DNA of 64,000 bases from assembly GCF_027942865.1 (NCBI RefSeq), contig NC_134524.1, positions 6,346,536-6,410,535 of the forward strand. Direction: 5' to 3'. Of this stretch, positions 11,241 through 22,561 are shown piece by piece. How positions within the stretch are numbered: the first letter of the stretch is position 1; the number at the start of each line of letters is the position of its first letter. The position numbers and the translations under genes are program-made. Source of the DNA: Odontesthes bonariensis. Taxonomy: Eukaryota; Chordata; Actinopteri; Atheriniformes; Atherinopsidae. Below the pieces are notes generated by a model. That model ran no database searches. It was not told the origin of the DNA and saw only the letters and a list, made by a program, of their open reading frames with translations.

Positions 11241-12047
11241 CAGGCGTCAGCAGAACAAGAAAGAAAAAAACAAATCAATGCAGAACTGTCTCCTCTCTCA
11301 TAAAACACACACCGCCGTGTCCTGATATCGATGTTTCCACCAAGAAGAAGAAACAACACACGCAGGAAGTCAGCAGGCATTTATCTGCTGTGAAAAGCTG
11401 TTTGTTCTCCTCAGTTTCTGCTTTTAAAGTCGGCTGCAGCAGCGATGAAGAAACACGACACTGCGCTGAAAACAAACAGCTGAGCGCACAGTCCCTGCGG
11501 CCTCCCTTTCTCATTTACCCTCTGTTGCCCTTTCACTTTGGAAGGAATTTGGCTCTTCCTCCTGTGCTCTTTTTAATCTGCTGCCTGGGCCGCTCTCACC
11601 ACCTTATGGATTTAAAATGAACCGACAGGAAGAGGAATGAATCGGTCCAAAAATCCCAGCAAAGGAAAAAAATCTGCGGTCCTGTCGCTCATCATCAACA
11701 TTTTCTGCATTCTTTTAGCACATTTTCTGCGTATGTTTGGTGTTTTTAATCCAACTTTCCCCGTCGTAACGAGCCGAGGTGCTTTTGCTCGTGCACGAGT
11801 AAAACGTGCGCGTTAAGTCTGACGGGCACAGCAGTTCGTGGTCACAAAGGTCAGACTTTAACAAAGCCCCTGTTGCCTACTTTAGTGCATTTAAAACATT
11901 TAGAGGACAAAACAGTTAAAGCGAGATAATCAGATTCTAATCAGACATTTTTCATCCATCTGTCCATCTGTGTGGGAACCTCAGTGCTCCCGTCTTCTTC
12001 TCTGTGGACACGGCGTCCTCTTCGTTTCTCTCTCTGTTCAAACGGGC

Positions 12048-12207
12048 TCACAGGTGTGCCGCCGGCGTCTCTGGGGGGCTTCTGCTTCGGCCTTTCCCGG
12101 CTATCGGCCGGTCCCTCTCCTGCCACAGAGTGACCCCGTCGCAGGCGCAGATCTGTTTGGGATTTTGGAAGAGGCCCGCAGATCGGGCGATAATCCCACA
12201 GGCCAGC
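12048..12207 (-). CDS. ccs: ccs exon 8: CxC copper-transfer domain and stop
   Basis: The acceptor CTCCGCAG|GCTGGCC gives [19 protein letters not shown] and then ICACDG, the CxC motif of domain 3. The tail ends PAAHL and TGA (12050-12048), as in human CCS. Confidence 0.94.
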
Positions 12208-15200
12208 CTGCGGAGAGCAGACAAGCGAAGCGACAAATTACTGAGACACACTTAAAACTAAAGGCAGGAAATAAATCCCCAAAGGGGAGAACAGTCCAGG
12301 TTATAGGAAAGCTTTTAAAGAGCTCATATCTTTCAGACTAAAGTTGTACTTGTTGTACATGAAGATATCAGACGGGAATCCCAACACAAAATCCATTTTT
12401 CCCCCTCAAACAGTTTGAAACGGTCCTAAAAAAAGCCCAAAAAGATGGGCAGCTGGATGTGATACCCCTTATAAACACCGTAGAAATGTCCATCCTAAGA
12501 CAGATGTGTCAAATTAACACATATGTTAACCTGGAAGATGTTGGGGGGGGGGGTATCAGGAGTTAGAGGATAGGCAGGAGCTGGATACAGGATTTCTTTA
12601 TTCTATTATTATCCATCTTTGCATGGATCATTTCTATACTTCCCTCTTTTTTTTTTTTTTTTAACTTGGTCTCTAATGATCCTGCTGGAATCTTAATTTC
12701 CCTCCCAAAGGGATCAATAAAGTTCCATCTAATTTTATTCTGAATGAACCTATAATCTGAATCTTATTTTCACCTGAGTTTCCAGTCTGTTTGGACATGT
12801 CTTTGGCAGGTCTTTTTTGTTGGTTTGTGGTCTTCTCGAGACATCTGGTGGCTATTCTGAGTGATTTTCAGCATCTTTTTTGGTTGTTTTCGGTCAATCG
12901 GAGTCGTCTTGAGTTCCTTTTGTGATAATATTCATGCTTGCATGGGAAAATATTTCTTAAATCTGATATATTAATGATTATAGTTTCAAAAGTAACCGTG
13001 TACATGAAGGCTCAGGAGTTAGAGGATGGGCAGGAGCACGAGTACTAGCTGGATACAGGATTTCTTTATTCTATTATTATCCATCTTTGCATGGATCATT
13101 TCTATACTGTCTCTACTACTCTTTTTTTTTTAATTTTTTTTTTTTTTTTACTTTCTCTGTAATGATGCTGCTGGAATCTTAATTTCCCTCCCAAAGGGAT
13201 CAATAAACTTCCACCTAATTTTATTCTGAATGAACCTATAATCTGAATCGGCACCAAAAGTCTTATCCACCACTCATATAGAGATTTTTCTTTATCCGTA
13301 TATATTTATATTTTACTCATTTCAACTTCACAATGTGCAAAATTATTTATACTATTTTTATAACTTTTTTATGTTTTTATTTTATTATTTTTTTAATTTA
13401 AATATTTTTTATTCTATTTATACATTTTTTTAATATTTTTAAAATGATTTTATTGTCTTCTTGTGATTTTATGTACCTGTAAAGCACTTTGAATTACCTT
13501 GTGTACGAATTGTGCTCTACAAATAAAATTGCCTTGCCTTTAGCAAAGGTCACTTTACTTTTTAGTACTTGCTTTTTCTCTCTTTTTTTTAAAATTTCTC
13601 TTTTTTGAATTTCTTGTTCATGTCTGTTGTTGCTGCTGTGGAAAGTGAATTTCCCCGTTGTGGGATAAATAAAGCACAATCTTACAAACCTTCCACCTGA
13701 GTTTCCCGTCTGTTTGGACAGAGGGTGGCCGCCCCGGCCCAGGTCGTCCTCCCCGGCGTCCACCACCAAAGATCGACCAATCACATCCCACACCTGCAAC
13801 CACATGGTGTGCCGTTTAACCCCCTGTATGCCACCCGAGCCGAACGTGCCCGTGTGTGCTGGCGTTACCTTAATCTGAGTGTCCTCCAGCCTGAACGAGG
13901 CTCTGCCGTCGGCTCCGGCCACAACGTTCCCCAGATCACCGGCGTGCTGCAGATACACACGTGAAACTCACACCTCCTCACATCACATCACAGAAACACT
14001 AAACTCTAAACTCTAAACTCTGCAGGACTTTTTACTGCACCACAGGGGGGATTCATCTAGAATTCAGGATTTTTTTTGATCCTCTTACTCGTGGGAATCC
14101 GCTTATAAAAATGATCATTCGAAGGGTTATTTCACGGAGCTCTAAAGAGGATATCAGACCGTACCCTTTCAGAGTCCCCCGGACCACCGTGCTGCCTCCC
14201 AAACGGGTTGTAGTGCTCGCCACAGCTGCGGGGAAACAAGAATTTGGGGATTTTAGGCGATGGGAAAGGTCAAAAACCAACCAACACACACGACGAGAAA
14301 GATCCAGAAACACGGCTTCCTCCTCTAAAGCAGAGCCTGTTTTAGATGGAAAACTGCAGGCCAGAGACAGTTACATGTGACCGTGTGCACAGGAACAACT
14401 TGGACTTCTCCGAAGGCACAATTACTGCTGAAGATACTTAAAGGGATAGTTCGCCTCTTTTGACATGAAGCTGTATGACATCCCATATCAGCAACATCAT
14501 TTATGAACATCTTCTTACCCCCTGCTGCGTCCTGTGAGCAGAGTTCCAGCCTCGTTTTGGTGTTGACGAAAGTAGTCCGGCTAGTTGGCCGGGGTTTAAA
14601 AAATAAAGCGTCTTGCTTCTCAAAACAATATGCGTTCTAAAGAGTAATACATTTGCATCACAAAATCGTTCTCCAGGAAAAAGTCAGACCTCACAATCAC
14701 GTGGCACTATTTTCTCTTCCTTCATATCACTGCCTGCTGTGCAGACCCAGCAGCAAACATCGTAACAGGCGCGGCTGTCGGCAGGCGGCAGCACGCATTT
14801 TGAGAAGCTAAACACTTTATTTTTTAAACCCCAGCCAACTAGCCGGACTACTTTCGTCATCGCCAAAACGAGGCTGGAACTCTGCTCACAGGACGCAGCA
14901 GGGGGTAAGAAAATGTTCATGAATGATGTTGCTGATATGGGATGTCATACAGCTTCATGTCAAAAAGAGGCGAACTATCCCTTTAATCTTCTCCACGAGC
15001 AGCAGCTCTGGTGTTACACGGTTTATGTTTGTCGATCAGGGGGCAGGGGTCCCACTGAAAGCCCCACTTCATCAGTAACCTGCAGATCAGTGATCCCACC
15101 TGTCGCAGTCCTGTGTCAGGTCCCCCAGGGTGTGCACGTGCAGGCCGTGGGGTCCCGGCCGCAGCCCGTCGATGGTCCCGTCGATGAGGCAATGCTTCTC

Positions 15201-18200
15201 GGACAGCTGCAGGAAGCGCACCACCCCCTGGATGGATCCCTCTCCGGCCAGCATGGCCACGGCTGCACCCAGGTCTGTGGTCAGAACACACGAAGGAGTG
15301 CTCGTCATGTTCAGTGCATGTGGGAAACAGACATTTCCACACCTGTCTGGGACTTGTTGCAGAGGTTTCCCAGCAAACTGAGACCATAAATGAATCCTGG
15401 AATGGATTTAAGGCGAGTTCGTGCCTGTGAGAGCTGCTGCTTAATATTCTGATGCGTTGACCTGTACGTTTGCCCTCCATCTGCTCTCAATGCAGACACA
15501 GAAACAGTCTAACTTCCCCCATTCTCGACCGGCTGTGAACAGAACACCATTTTTGTTTTACTTTAAAGTCTTTTTGAGGAATGTTGATGGATTACCAATT
15601 AGAATTTCAGCTGTTTGAGTAATATAACCTAAAAATACACAGAAATAAGACAGAAAAAGGCACAGAGGGAGGACAGATGTTCTATCCCTTTATACTGTTC
15701 ATGTCATTTTAAATCAACATTGTTGTTTTGAGGCTTTTTGTTTGTTTTTTGAGTGATTTTGTGGCAAGTCAGAGCCATTTTGAAGATCTTATTCGTTGTT
15801 ATGAGTCATTTTCAGCCTAACATTACTTTTTTTTTTTTAAATGTCATTTAGCATTTCTATGTTTTAGTTTTTAGTCTTTTGAGCCGGATTGATGTATAAC
15901 CATAAAGATTTTCAACTATTTTGGTAAATACAGCCTAAAAATACATCAAAGTAAGACATAAAGAGATGGTATCTCTTTGTTCATTTCCTGTCATTTTGAA
16001 TAAACATTGTAATTTTGAGATTTTTTCCTTTTTTCAGAGCCTTATACCGCTGATTTTCAAGCTTATAGTAATTGTTTTTGGTCATTCAGCATATTTTTGT
16101 TTTACTTTAAAGTCTTTTTGAGGAATGTTGATGGATTACCAATAAGAATTTCAGCTGTATGGGTAATATAACCTAAAAATACACAGAAATAAGACAGAAA
16201 AAGGCACAGAGGGAGGAGAGATGTTCTATCCCTTTATACTGTTCATGTCATTTTAAATCAACATTGTTGTTTTGAGGCTTTTTGTTGTTTTTTGAGTGAT
16301 TTTGTGAGTCAGAGCCATTTCAAACATCTTTTATCTATGAAACATCTATTAATTATTTCCAGTCCAATAGTATCTTGATCAAGCTTTATGAGATGCTGAT
16401 AATCATATGAAGGCCTACTGCCTGTGCCCTAAGCTGCTGCTTAATATTCTGATGCGTTGACCTGTACGTTTGCCCTCCATCTGCTCTCAATGCAAACACA
16501 GAAACAGCCTAACTTCCCATTCTCGCCCGGCTGTGAACAGAACACCATTTCCTGCCCCTCGTTCACTCCACCTGGATGCTGCTCCAGCTGCTGTCAAAAG
16601 ATATTTCCAGCAGAAAATTGTGCATTTAAAGCAGGTAAAATCGCCTGCTGTAGAGTGCACGTGTCAGTGCACGTGTCAGCAACAACTCCAGAAAAGGTCC
16701 AACTTAATTCTGCTCCCACTTTCCAGCAATTATACGGTGCTTATGTCGTGTTCCAACATGTGCGACCACAACCAGCCGGTTTGCTCAACAGGTGGCTCAT
16801 CAAAATCTAATTTAGTGGCAACAACATAACTTATTCATATGTTTAAGGAATAATTACCATTCTATCATGTTGTTGGAAACAGCCGGAATGATAAAACTGA
16901 ATGTTTAAAATGGTATAGATGAGGAAAACAGATGGTGTGCCGATTAATTTGATTAGTTTTATGACAGATAGGCCACATTGCTGCGTTTCAGGTTCATCCC
17001 TAAGTGGAGAGACGCTCCGAGGACATTCGAGTCTTTGGTTTTGTGTCGGGAAGATTTAAAGCGTGTCCGCAGATCTTCCCAGATGCCACTGCTCCTCACC
17101 TTGCTCCGATCCCCCGATGCCCTTCAGCACGGCTCTGCGCCCGGTGCTCTCGATCAGAGCCTGAACCTCTGCGCTGGTCAGGGCAGACTCCACCAGCACC
17201 GCCTCCTTACCGACGTCCACACTGACCGACTTCACTCCTGCAAAACACATAAACGCACCAAAAGGTTCGCTTTTTCCCCTCAGATTTAGAGAAATGAACA
17301 AGAGACACATCAGAGCTTTGTTTCAATGACAGCTGGCAGCTCTTTGTATAGATACCACCCAACAAAAGTCTACTTTTACCATATATACGTTGAAACTTTT
17401 GACTTGACTGCTTCTATAAGTTTCTGCCCTTATATTGTAAATAGTTTAACAGGCGTTTCTATTTTTATATCGTGTTTTTATGTCGTTTATATCATGTTTA
17501 AGGCTCTAAAGACCTTTCCATGAGCCTCGTGTTCTGGTCAGAGTTCACAAAGTCAGTAAATAACAACTATAATAATGATAATTAAAGGTTAAATAAACAC
17601 AATCATCAGACATCTATCGGGTGAGGAGTTTATGCAACGTTCTTTGTCTATTCAAAGTTATTCAGCCAGAAAGAATTGCACCTTTTAAACCCACCAGAAT
17701 GTTTTATTCTTATTAATTCTTAAATATATGCTGAAAGGTGCGTTTATTAATGACCTGGAAGTCTCGCTATAGTTTGTTTTGGAGTTGAGGAAGAAATATT
17801 CTGTTTCTTTTGAACACATTTTGGAAGTTGGAGAGGATTTCGATAGGAAAACAACGGCAGTCCTCACCTGGTTTACCCTCCAAAGCTGACCTGACTTGGT
17901 CTGCGCAGCTTTCACACGTCATCTGCACCGCAAACTCCAGCTGCGGAGGAAAGGTCTCACATTAAACATCTGCAGCCGGTGGATGGACGCGCTGTGTCCG
18001 CGGCATGTTAAGTAGGTCAGTTAGCAGCAACCGTGCAGCACGGTGGCACCAAAGAGGCGCAGTTTAGTCCCAAACTATTCAATGTTTTCGTTCTGAACAT
18101 CAGTAAAAGAGTAAAACAAACAGAAAAACGAGGCTAAAAGGAGGTAAAAATGGCTGTCAAACCTTGGTTGGTCTGTCCGAGTCCATATTGTCAGCACGAG

Positions 18201-18297
18201 CCGCCGCATGAGCGACAAAAACCGAATTAAATAACAAACTTCCCAGTTTTCTGGAAGCGGAAGCGAACCTGCTGTACGTGCTCACGGCAGCCGCCAT
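12048..18297 (-). CDS. ccs: Copper chaperone for superoxide dismutase, eight coding exons
   Basis: Exons (minus strand) are 18297-18163, 17940-17868, 17237-17100, 15274-15100, 14225-14165, 13946-13869, 13793-13690 and 12207-12048. All junctions are GT-AG and phases match (924 nt, 307 residues plus TGA). Domain 1 is an Atx1-like copper-binding fold with MTCESC (C54, C57). Domain 2 is SOD1-like: GLHVH at 159-163 and zinc ligands H178, H186, H195 and D198 at SOD1 spacing. D232 sits where SOD1 has its fourth copper-ligand histidine, as in vertebrate CCS, so SOD activity is not expected. Domain 3 has the CxC motif CAC at 275-277. By family knowledge CCS delivers copper to SOD1 and forms its disulfide, in cytosol and mitochondrial intermembrane space. 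The first ATG adds 37 residues before the ATG (18186) that aligns with usual CCS starts; either could be used. The gene is intact despite many repeats in its introns. Confidence 0.95.
12556..13260. repeat. Tandemly duplicated LINE-type 3' tail in ccs intron 7
   Basis: A block starting CAGGAGTTAGAGGAT at 12557 recurs at 13014. Each block runs to CCCAAAGGGATCAATAAA and an ATTCTGAATGAACCTATAAT tail. A truncated R block (also at 8300 and 9090) lies between them. The GGGATCAATAAAGT-type ending is the usual 3' tail of fish non-LTR retrotransposons, probably Rex/L2-like. Confidence 0.55.
13300..13680 (+). mobile_element. LINE 3' tails in ccs intron 7
   Basis: The sequence TGTAAAGCACTTTGAATTAC near 13480, ending in an AATAAAATTGCCTTGCCTTT tail, is the familiar L2-type LINE 3' end. 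A second tail, GAATTTCCCCGTTGTGGGAT then AAATAAAG (13648-13676), stops just beside ccs exon 7. There is no coding sequence; both are 5'-truncated. Confidence 0.55.
13690..13793 (-). CDS. ccs: ccs exon 7: end of the SOD-like beta barrel
   Basis: The acceptor GGTTGCAG|GTGTGGG gives [12 protein letters not shown], with Asp at the lost copper-ligand site, then [13 protein letters not shown]. The donor is GGAAG|GTTTGT. LINE-tail sequence lies immediately beside the exon. Confidence 0.92.
13869..13946 (-). CDS. ccs: ccs exon 6: remaining zinc ligands
   Basis: The acceptor ATCTGCAG|CACGCC and donor TTAAG|GTAACG enclose 26 codons starting HAGDLGN (H195 and D198). Confidence 0.92.
14165..14225 (-). 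CDS. ccs: ccs exon 5: zinc-loop micro-exon (61 bp)
   Basis: The acceptor CCCCGCAG|CTGTGGC and donor AAAGG|GTACGG bound a 61-base exon that encodes [20 protein letters not shown], with zinc ligands H178 and H186. It is too short to appear as an open frame of its own and was found by matching the missing zinc loop. Confidence 0.9.
14442..14982. mobile_element. TTAA-flanked palindromic element (541 bp) in ccs intron 4
   Basis: TTAA lies on both sides (14438-14441 and 14983-14986). The termini AGGGATAGTTCGCCTCTTTT and its inverse are near identical, and the inverted arms extend about 170 bp (14442-14610 against 14814-14982) around a loop of about 200 bp. It is non-autonomous. TTAA duplication suits Kolobok or piggyBac; the AGGGATAGTTC start suggests the former, unproven. 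Partial relatives lie at 42790, 46492 and 62236. Confidence 0.8.
15100..15274 (-). CDS. ccs: ccs exon 4: first part of the SOD-like domain
   Basis: The acceptor CCACAG|ACCTGGG gives DLGAAVAML and, later, [15 protein letters not shown] and GLHVH. The donor GACAG|GTGGGA leaves a split Ser codon that exon 5 completes. Confidence 0.93.
15432..16560. repeat. Direct duplications in ccs intron 3
   Basis: A block of about 115 bp starting GCTGCTTAATATTCTGATGC (15440) recurs at 16436. Within it lie two copies (about 15550-15780 and 16094-16375) of a repeat starting TTTTTGTTTTACTTTAAAGT. The stretch 15777-16375 is also closely similar to 18520-19165, upstream of ccs. Confidence 0.7.
17100..17237 (-). 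CDS. ccs: ccs exon 3: rest of domain 1
   Basis: The acceptor TTTTGCAG|GAGTGAAG continues [16 protein letters not shown] and runs to [14 protein letters not shown]. The donor is GCAAG|GTGAGG. Confidence 0.92.
17245..17690. repeat. Arm B of the inverted repeat, in ccs intron 2
   Basis: This reads as the reverse complement of 10687-11083. It runs from just upstream of the exon 3 acceptor to AAGAATTGCACC. The central spacer between the arms is about 6.2 kb and contains ccs exons 3-8. Confidence 0.75.
17868..17940 (-). CDS. ccs: ccs exon 2: copper-binding MTCESC motif
   Basis: The acceptor CCTCCGCAG|CTGGAG begins [12 protein letters not shown], matching the start of domain 1 in vertebrate CCS. 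The donor is CCAG|GTGAGG. Confidence 0.92.
18163..18297 (-). CDS. ccs: ccs exon 1, including a possible N-terminal extension
   Basis: The ATG at 18297 (AACATGG) and the in-frame ATG at 18186 (AATATGG) both have A at -3 and G at +4. The 37 extra residues begin [17 protein letters not shown], carry several Arg/Lys and no acidic residue until position 36. The donor is ACCAAG|GTTTGA. Confidence 0.75.
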
Positions 18298-18420
18298 GTT
18301 GGTGAGGTCAGAGTGACGTTACGCACGTTGCCGCCGCCAGGTGGCGGTTTGGTGTTACTGCAGCTTCCTGTTTATCTCGAAACATCCGTCAAAACAACCT
18401 AAAAATACACCGAAGCACAA
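18298..18420 (-). promoter_or_regulatory. ccs: Probable ccs promoter region
   Basis: This is the sequence immediately upstream of the first ccs ATG. It is short and moderately CpG-rich (ACGTTACGCACGTTGCCGCC near 18315-18335), with no TATA box seen. It passes into repeat sequence by about 18480. Confidence 0.35.
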
Positions 18421-18479
18421 CAGAAAGAGACAGAGTGATGCCAGGTTTGGTGGTTCTTGTCATTTTAGATTAATGCTGT

Positions 18480-19200
18480 TATTTTTGATACTTTTTTTGT
18501 GTCTGTTTGTGGGAAGTCAGAGCCATTTTGAACATCTTATTCGTTGTTATGAGTCATTTTCAGCCTAACATTACTTTTTTAAAATGTCATTTAGCATTTC
18601 TCTGTTGTAGTTTTAAGTCTTTTGAGTCGGATTGATGTATAACCATAAAGATTTTCACCTATTTTGGTAAATACAGTTTAAAAATACATCAAAGTAAGAC
18701 ATAAAGAGATGGTATCTCTTTGTTCATTTCCTGTCATTTTGAATAAACATTGTAATTTTGAGACTTTTTTCTTTTTTTCAGAGCCTGATACTGCTCATTT
18801 TCAGGCTCATAGTATTTTTATTGGTCATTCACCATATTTTTGTTTTACTTTAAAGTCTTTTTGAGGAATGTTGATGGATTACCAATAAGAATTTCAGCTG
18901 TATGAGTAATATAACCTAAAAATACACAGAAATAAGACAGAAAAAGGCACAGAGGGAGGAGAGATGTTCTATCCCTTTATACTGTTCATGTCATTTTAAA
19001 TCAACATTGTTGTTTTGAGGCTTTTTGTTGTTTTTTGAGTGATTTTGTGGCAAGTCAGAGCCATTTCAAACATCTTTTATCTATGAAACATCTGTTAATT
19101 ATTTCCAGTCCAATAGTATCTTGATCAAGCTTTATGAGATGCTGATAATCATATGAAGGCCTACTGATTTTCATTTTTAGTTGGCTTTAATCAACGCTCA
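18480..19200. repeat. Repeat block upstream of ccs shared with ccs intron 3
   Basis: This block carries GCCATTTTGAACATCTTATT, TCATTTTCAGCCTAACATTA and the TTTTTGTTTTACTTTAAAGT repeat in the same order as 15777-16375. The family was not identified and no coding capacity is apparent. Confidence 0.65.
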
Positions 19201-20435
19201 AAAAGAATTTAAGCTCATTTTGTAGGTTTAAAGTTAGTGTGATGCCCATTTGTCATTTAAACATGATAAATCCGATAAAAATGACCAAATAAAGCCAAAG
19301 CCAATGGTAACCCAGTTAATGTATTTGCACAGATCACGCATGGTTTAAGTTATCTATTAAGGCTTGTTTCACATCTAATCAAACAGGATTGTTTTGACAA
19401 CCAACAAGATTTATCCTAATTCCAAGCAATCAAATAGAAAGGTTATGAGTATGAGCATTCAAATAAAGTCTAACTGATGTAAATACTTCTGAATAAAGAA
19501 AACCAGAGTTCATCTTTAGTGTGAATTACTATTCAGTTCATAGAACCACTCGCCTCATTTGATAACTGTGAGCTATCGCTGCATGAAGCTGTTCTGACTC
19601 ACACTCAAAGACACATACTAGATTTATAAGCATACCGAGGGATCTGTGTCTGATCCCATCTGTGTTTTCTTTTCATGCCTTTGACTCCCATCTTACTCAG
19701 ACAAAAACAGAACATTAATAAGAATACCGGAGCTCTTTCAGGATGTTTAGATTAAACCTCTTGATCATTTTGATTGCAAACAGACGCGCAAAAGCATGAA
19801 AAGTAACAAAAATAATCTCTGACAAGCTGAAAGCAGCATGGAAAGATGCTGCAGCAGAAGACCAGAAGGAACACGGGGGGGTGTGAATGAAGAAGAGAAA
19901 CCAAACTTTAAATTTACTCTGACATCCACAGAGACAGAGTCTCTGAGTGTCCATCCATCCATTCTCTTTTTAAATTTTTTTTATTTAAATTTTAAATTTT
20001 AAATGTTTAAATTTTAAATTTTAAATTTTGAATTTTGAATTTTGATTTTTAAATTTTTAAATTTTTAAATTTTTAAATTTTAAATTTTAAATTTTAAATT
20101 TTTTAAATTTTTAAATTTTTAATTTATTTAAAAAATTATTTTTTTTTCATCCATTCTCTACATTTAATCTAATTCAGGTTCGTTGAATGAGCCAATACCA
20201 GCCCCCCATGCACATTACACGGATCCTCTTTAGCATCATTAATGTGAATATTAAGAACACTTTCAGTCAGTTCCTTTCAGCCAAAAAAAAAAACACCACC
20301 TAATTAGTTTGTTGAATAGTTTAAAATGGTGCCATATATTAACATGTTCCTCTGCTCTTTGAGTATTCAGCCAACAAAATATCTAAAGGTGGTTTTAGCT
20401 CCCTGGCAGATTCAATGTTGGGCAGAAGCTTCATA
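19200..20435. other. Gene-free stretch with AAATTT-rich low complexity
   Basis: I recognise no gene here. Positions 19968-20145 are a nearly pure A/T tract made of TTTAAATTT words, self-complementary and able to form cruciforms. The remainder is unremarkable AT-rich DNA. Confidence 0.5.
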
Positions 20436-20844
20436 CACTGGAAAAAATGCCCCTCCAAAAATAAGTAAAAAAACAACAAATACGAGACGTTTTTACTTGA
20501 AATAAGCAAAAATAAATCTGCCAATGGAACTAGTGAAAATCGGCTTGTCAAGATTTCTTGAAATAAGATGTGATATTTGGGACTTTTGAGATAAAAGTGA
20601 TCTTGAAATTAGCTTAAAAACCTCTTCAAATGAAAAAAAAAACCTTGTTTCATGTGAAATATGACTCAAAACAATTTGTTTTCAAGACTTTTTCACTTAA
20701 CAAGATATTCAAGATGTATTGTATTAAAACAAGTCCCTATATCTGGCTGAAATGGTGCTTGTTAGGCAGTTGTGTCTTATATCAAGTGTAATGAGATACT
20801 CAATGAGAAAAATATACTTGGTAAGATTCAGATTTTTTCCAGTG
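20436..20844 (-). mobile_element. CACTGGAAAAAAT-terminus element, copy A
   Basis: Both ends are present as inverted repeats (CACTGGAAAAAAT and ATTTTTTCCAGTG). The flanking dinucleotide is TA on both sides (20434-20435 and 20845-20846). Length is 409 bp. It is inverted relative to the copies at 52758-63139. No coding sequence. Confidence 0.8.
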
Positions 20845-21485
20845 TATTTTCTCTTTTTATTTAAATTCTTTTATAAATCAGCACCGTTGGTCACCTTTTA
20901 TTTGGTTTTGCACTAATTAAACCTGTGAGAAGTCTCACTGGGAGCCTCTAACCAAATCAAATTATTCCACTGGATTTAATAACAGTTAATGAAAGCTCAT
21001 ACCTCAGGAGCACATCAGCGACAGGTTCGTCAAACCTAATCAACCCTGGCGATGCGGCGTTTAATTGATTTAAAAACCAGCTTCTTCCTCCAGCTCCTGA
21101 GAAGAAGTAGTTTAAACATGCAAAGATTCTGCCTGACAAAGCCACTCTGGATCCAAAGTCTTCACTTCATGTGTCAGACTACAGAGAACGCAGATTTGAG
21201 ATAAATCAACAAATTCTTGCAGGTGAATTCCATCTTTTAAGCTTTCTGCAGCTCTCTTAAATAACAGAGTAATGGTTCATGGGTTGTTCTGTTTTCCCTT
21301 TTTGATATACCTGTTTCACTTCTCTATAAATCCTGTTTTAAAATTGCATTTGCCTTTAATGTGCTTATATATACTTTTGTTAATGGTACTGTAAACACTC
21401 CTTTTTCTCTCTTCCTGCTATTTCTCCGTGTTGCTTTTCACAGTCTGAAGCATTTTGGATAGTACATCTGTGCTATAAACTTGCC

Positions 21486-22379
21486 CAGGGCCGCCCCTCG
21501 CCAAACTGGGGCCCTAAGCAGAATTCTACTTTAGTACCCCCCCAATTAGAAAATGACTGTATCACCAAATGCCATTTAGGTTTACAACCTTTATTAGTGG
21601 GAACAAATCAAATCTCTTTCAACGATGGAACAAGCCTTTTACAGATGCACACATCTGCATTTCCTGGATGCAAAGTCATCAATGAGGTCATCAATGAGGT
21701 CATCAATGAGGTCATCACATGACAGCTGCTGTGCCACTTCTGAGTTGGTGCTGATGATACTCAGGCCACTCAAGCGTTCCTGCACCATTGATGAGCTTCA
21801 GTTTTGAGAAGCTTCGCTCAGCAGAGGAAACTGTAACGAGGAGTTGGTGACATTTGACCTCCATAAAAATAGCCCAAAACTTCTATTGACAGCTTAGTTG
21901 GATAGGAAATAAACCTGAGCCGACATACGACCACCAACTGGTGAATTAACCGCTCCTTTTTCAACAGAAGTGAATGTTTATACATTCACTAAATGATAAT
22001 CAGGGTAAATTTAATCTCCAGTCCACATCCTCTCTTCTGTCTCATGATCAGCGGGTTAACAGCCGGGTGTTTATACCACAGAGTTTTTATTTTTTATTTC
22101 AACAACATACCCACCTTCAACTGAAGCACGAGCCACGTCTTTTCTTTCTTTTGCTGCTGTTTGGAGGTCATCTCTCCACCTGCATCCAGCTGCCTGTCGG
22201 CGCATCTGACCGCTGATTGGTCAGATGCTGCGTGCTGTCAATCATTGCGGCAACGCGTGCGCTGTCAGATTACTTTTCTTTCCTCTTCTGCCTCGGGCGG
22301 ACTCGGTGCTCTACGCGCGCCTCACGGCAGAGATGCGTATCCTTTGCCCATTTGCTGCGTGTCGGGAGGGGCGGCGCTG
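21486..22379 (-). mobile_element. Relic hAT transposon with transposase C-terminal fragments
   Basis: Terminal sequences CAGGGCCGCCCCTCGCC (left) and GGGAGGGGCGGCGCTG (right) are imperfect inverted repeats. On the minus strand at about 21830-21790 the frame reads SSAERSFSKLKLI, the classic hAT dimerization motif. A shifted frame downstream reads MVQERLSGLSIIS and then a repeated DDLI. The 8-bp flanks AACTTGCC and AACTGAAA match at only four positions, so the exact right boundary is uncertain. The frameshift and missing middle make it inactive. Confidence 0.7.
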
Positions 22380-22561
22380 AACTGAAACTGAAACTATTCA
22401 AGAAACCAAACAGAAAATGAGTTTTACTCACGTCAGAACTTTGTATAATTCAAGTAGAAGTATAGATACTGCAGTTTAAAAACACTCAACAAGTTGAAGT
22501 ATCAACTTGACCTCTTTACTCAAGTAAAAGTGAAAAAGTATGTGCTCCAAAACCTACTTAA

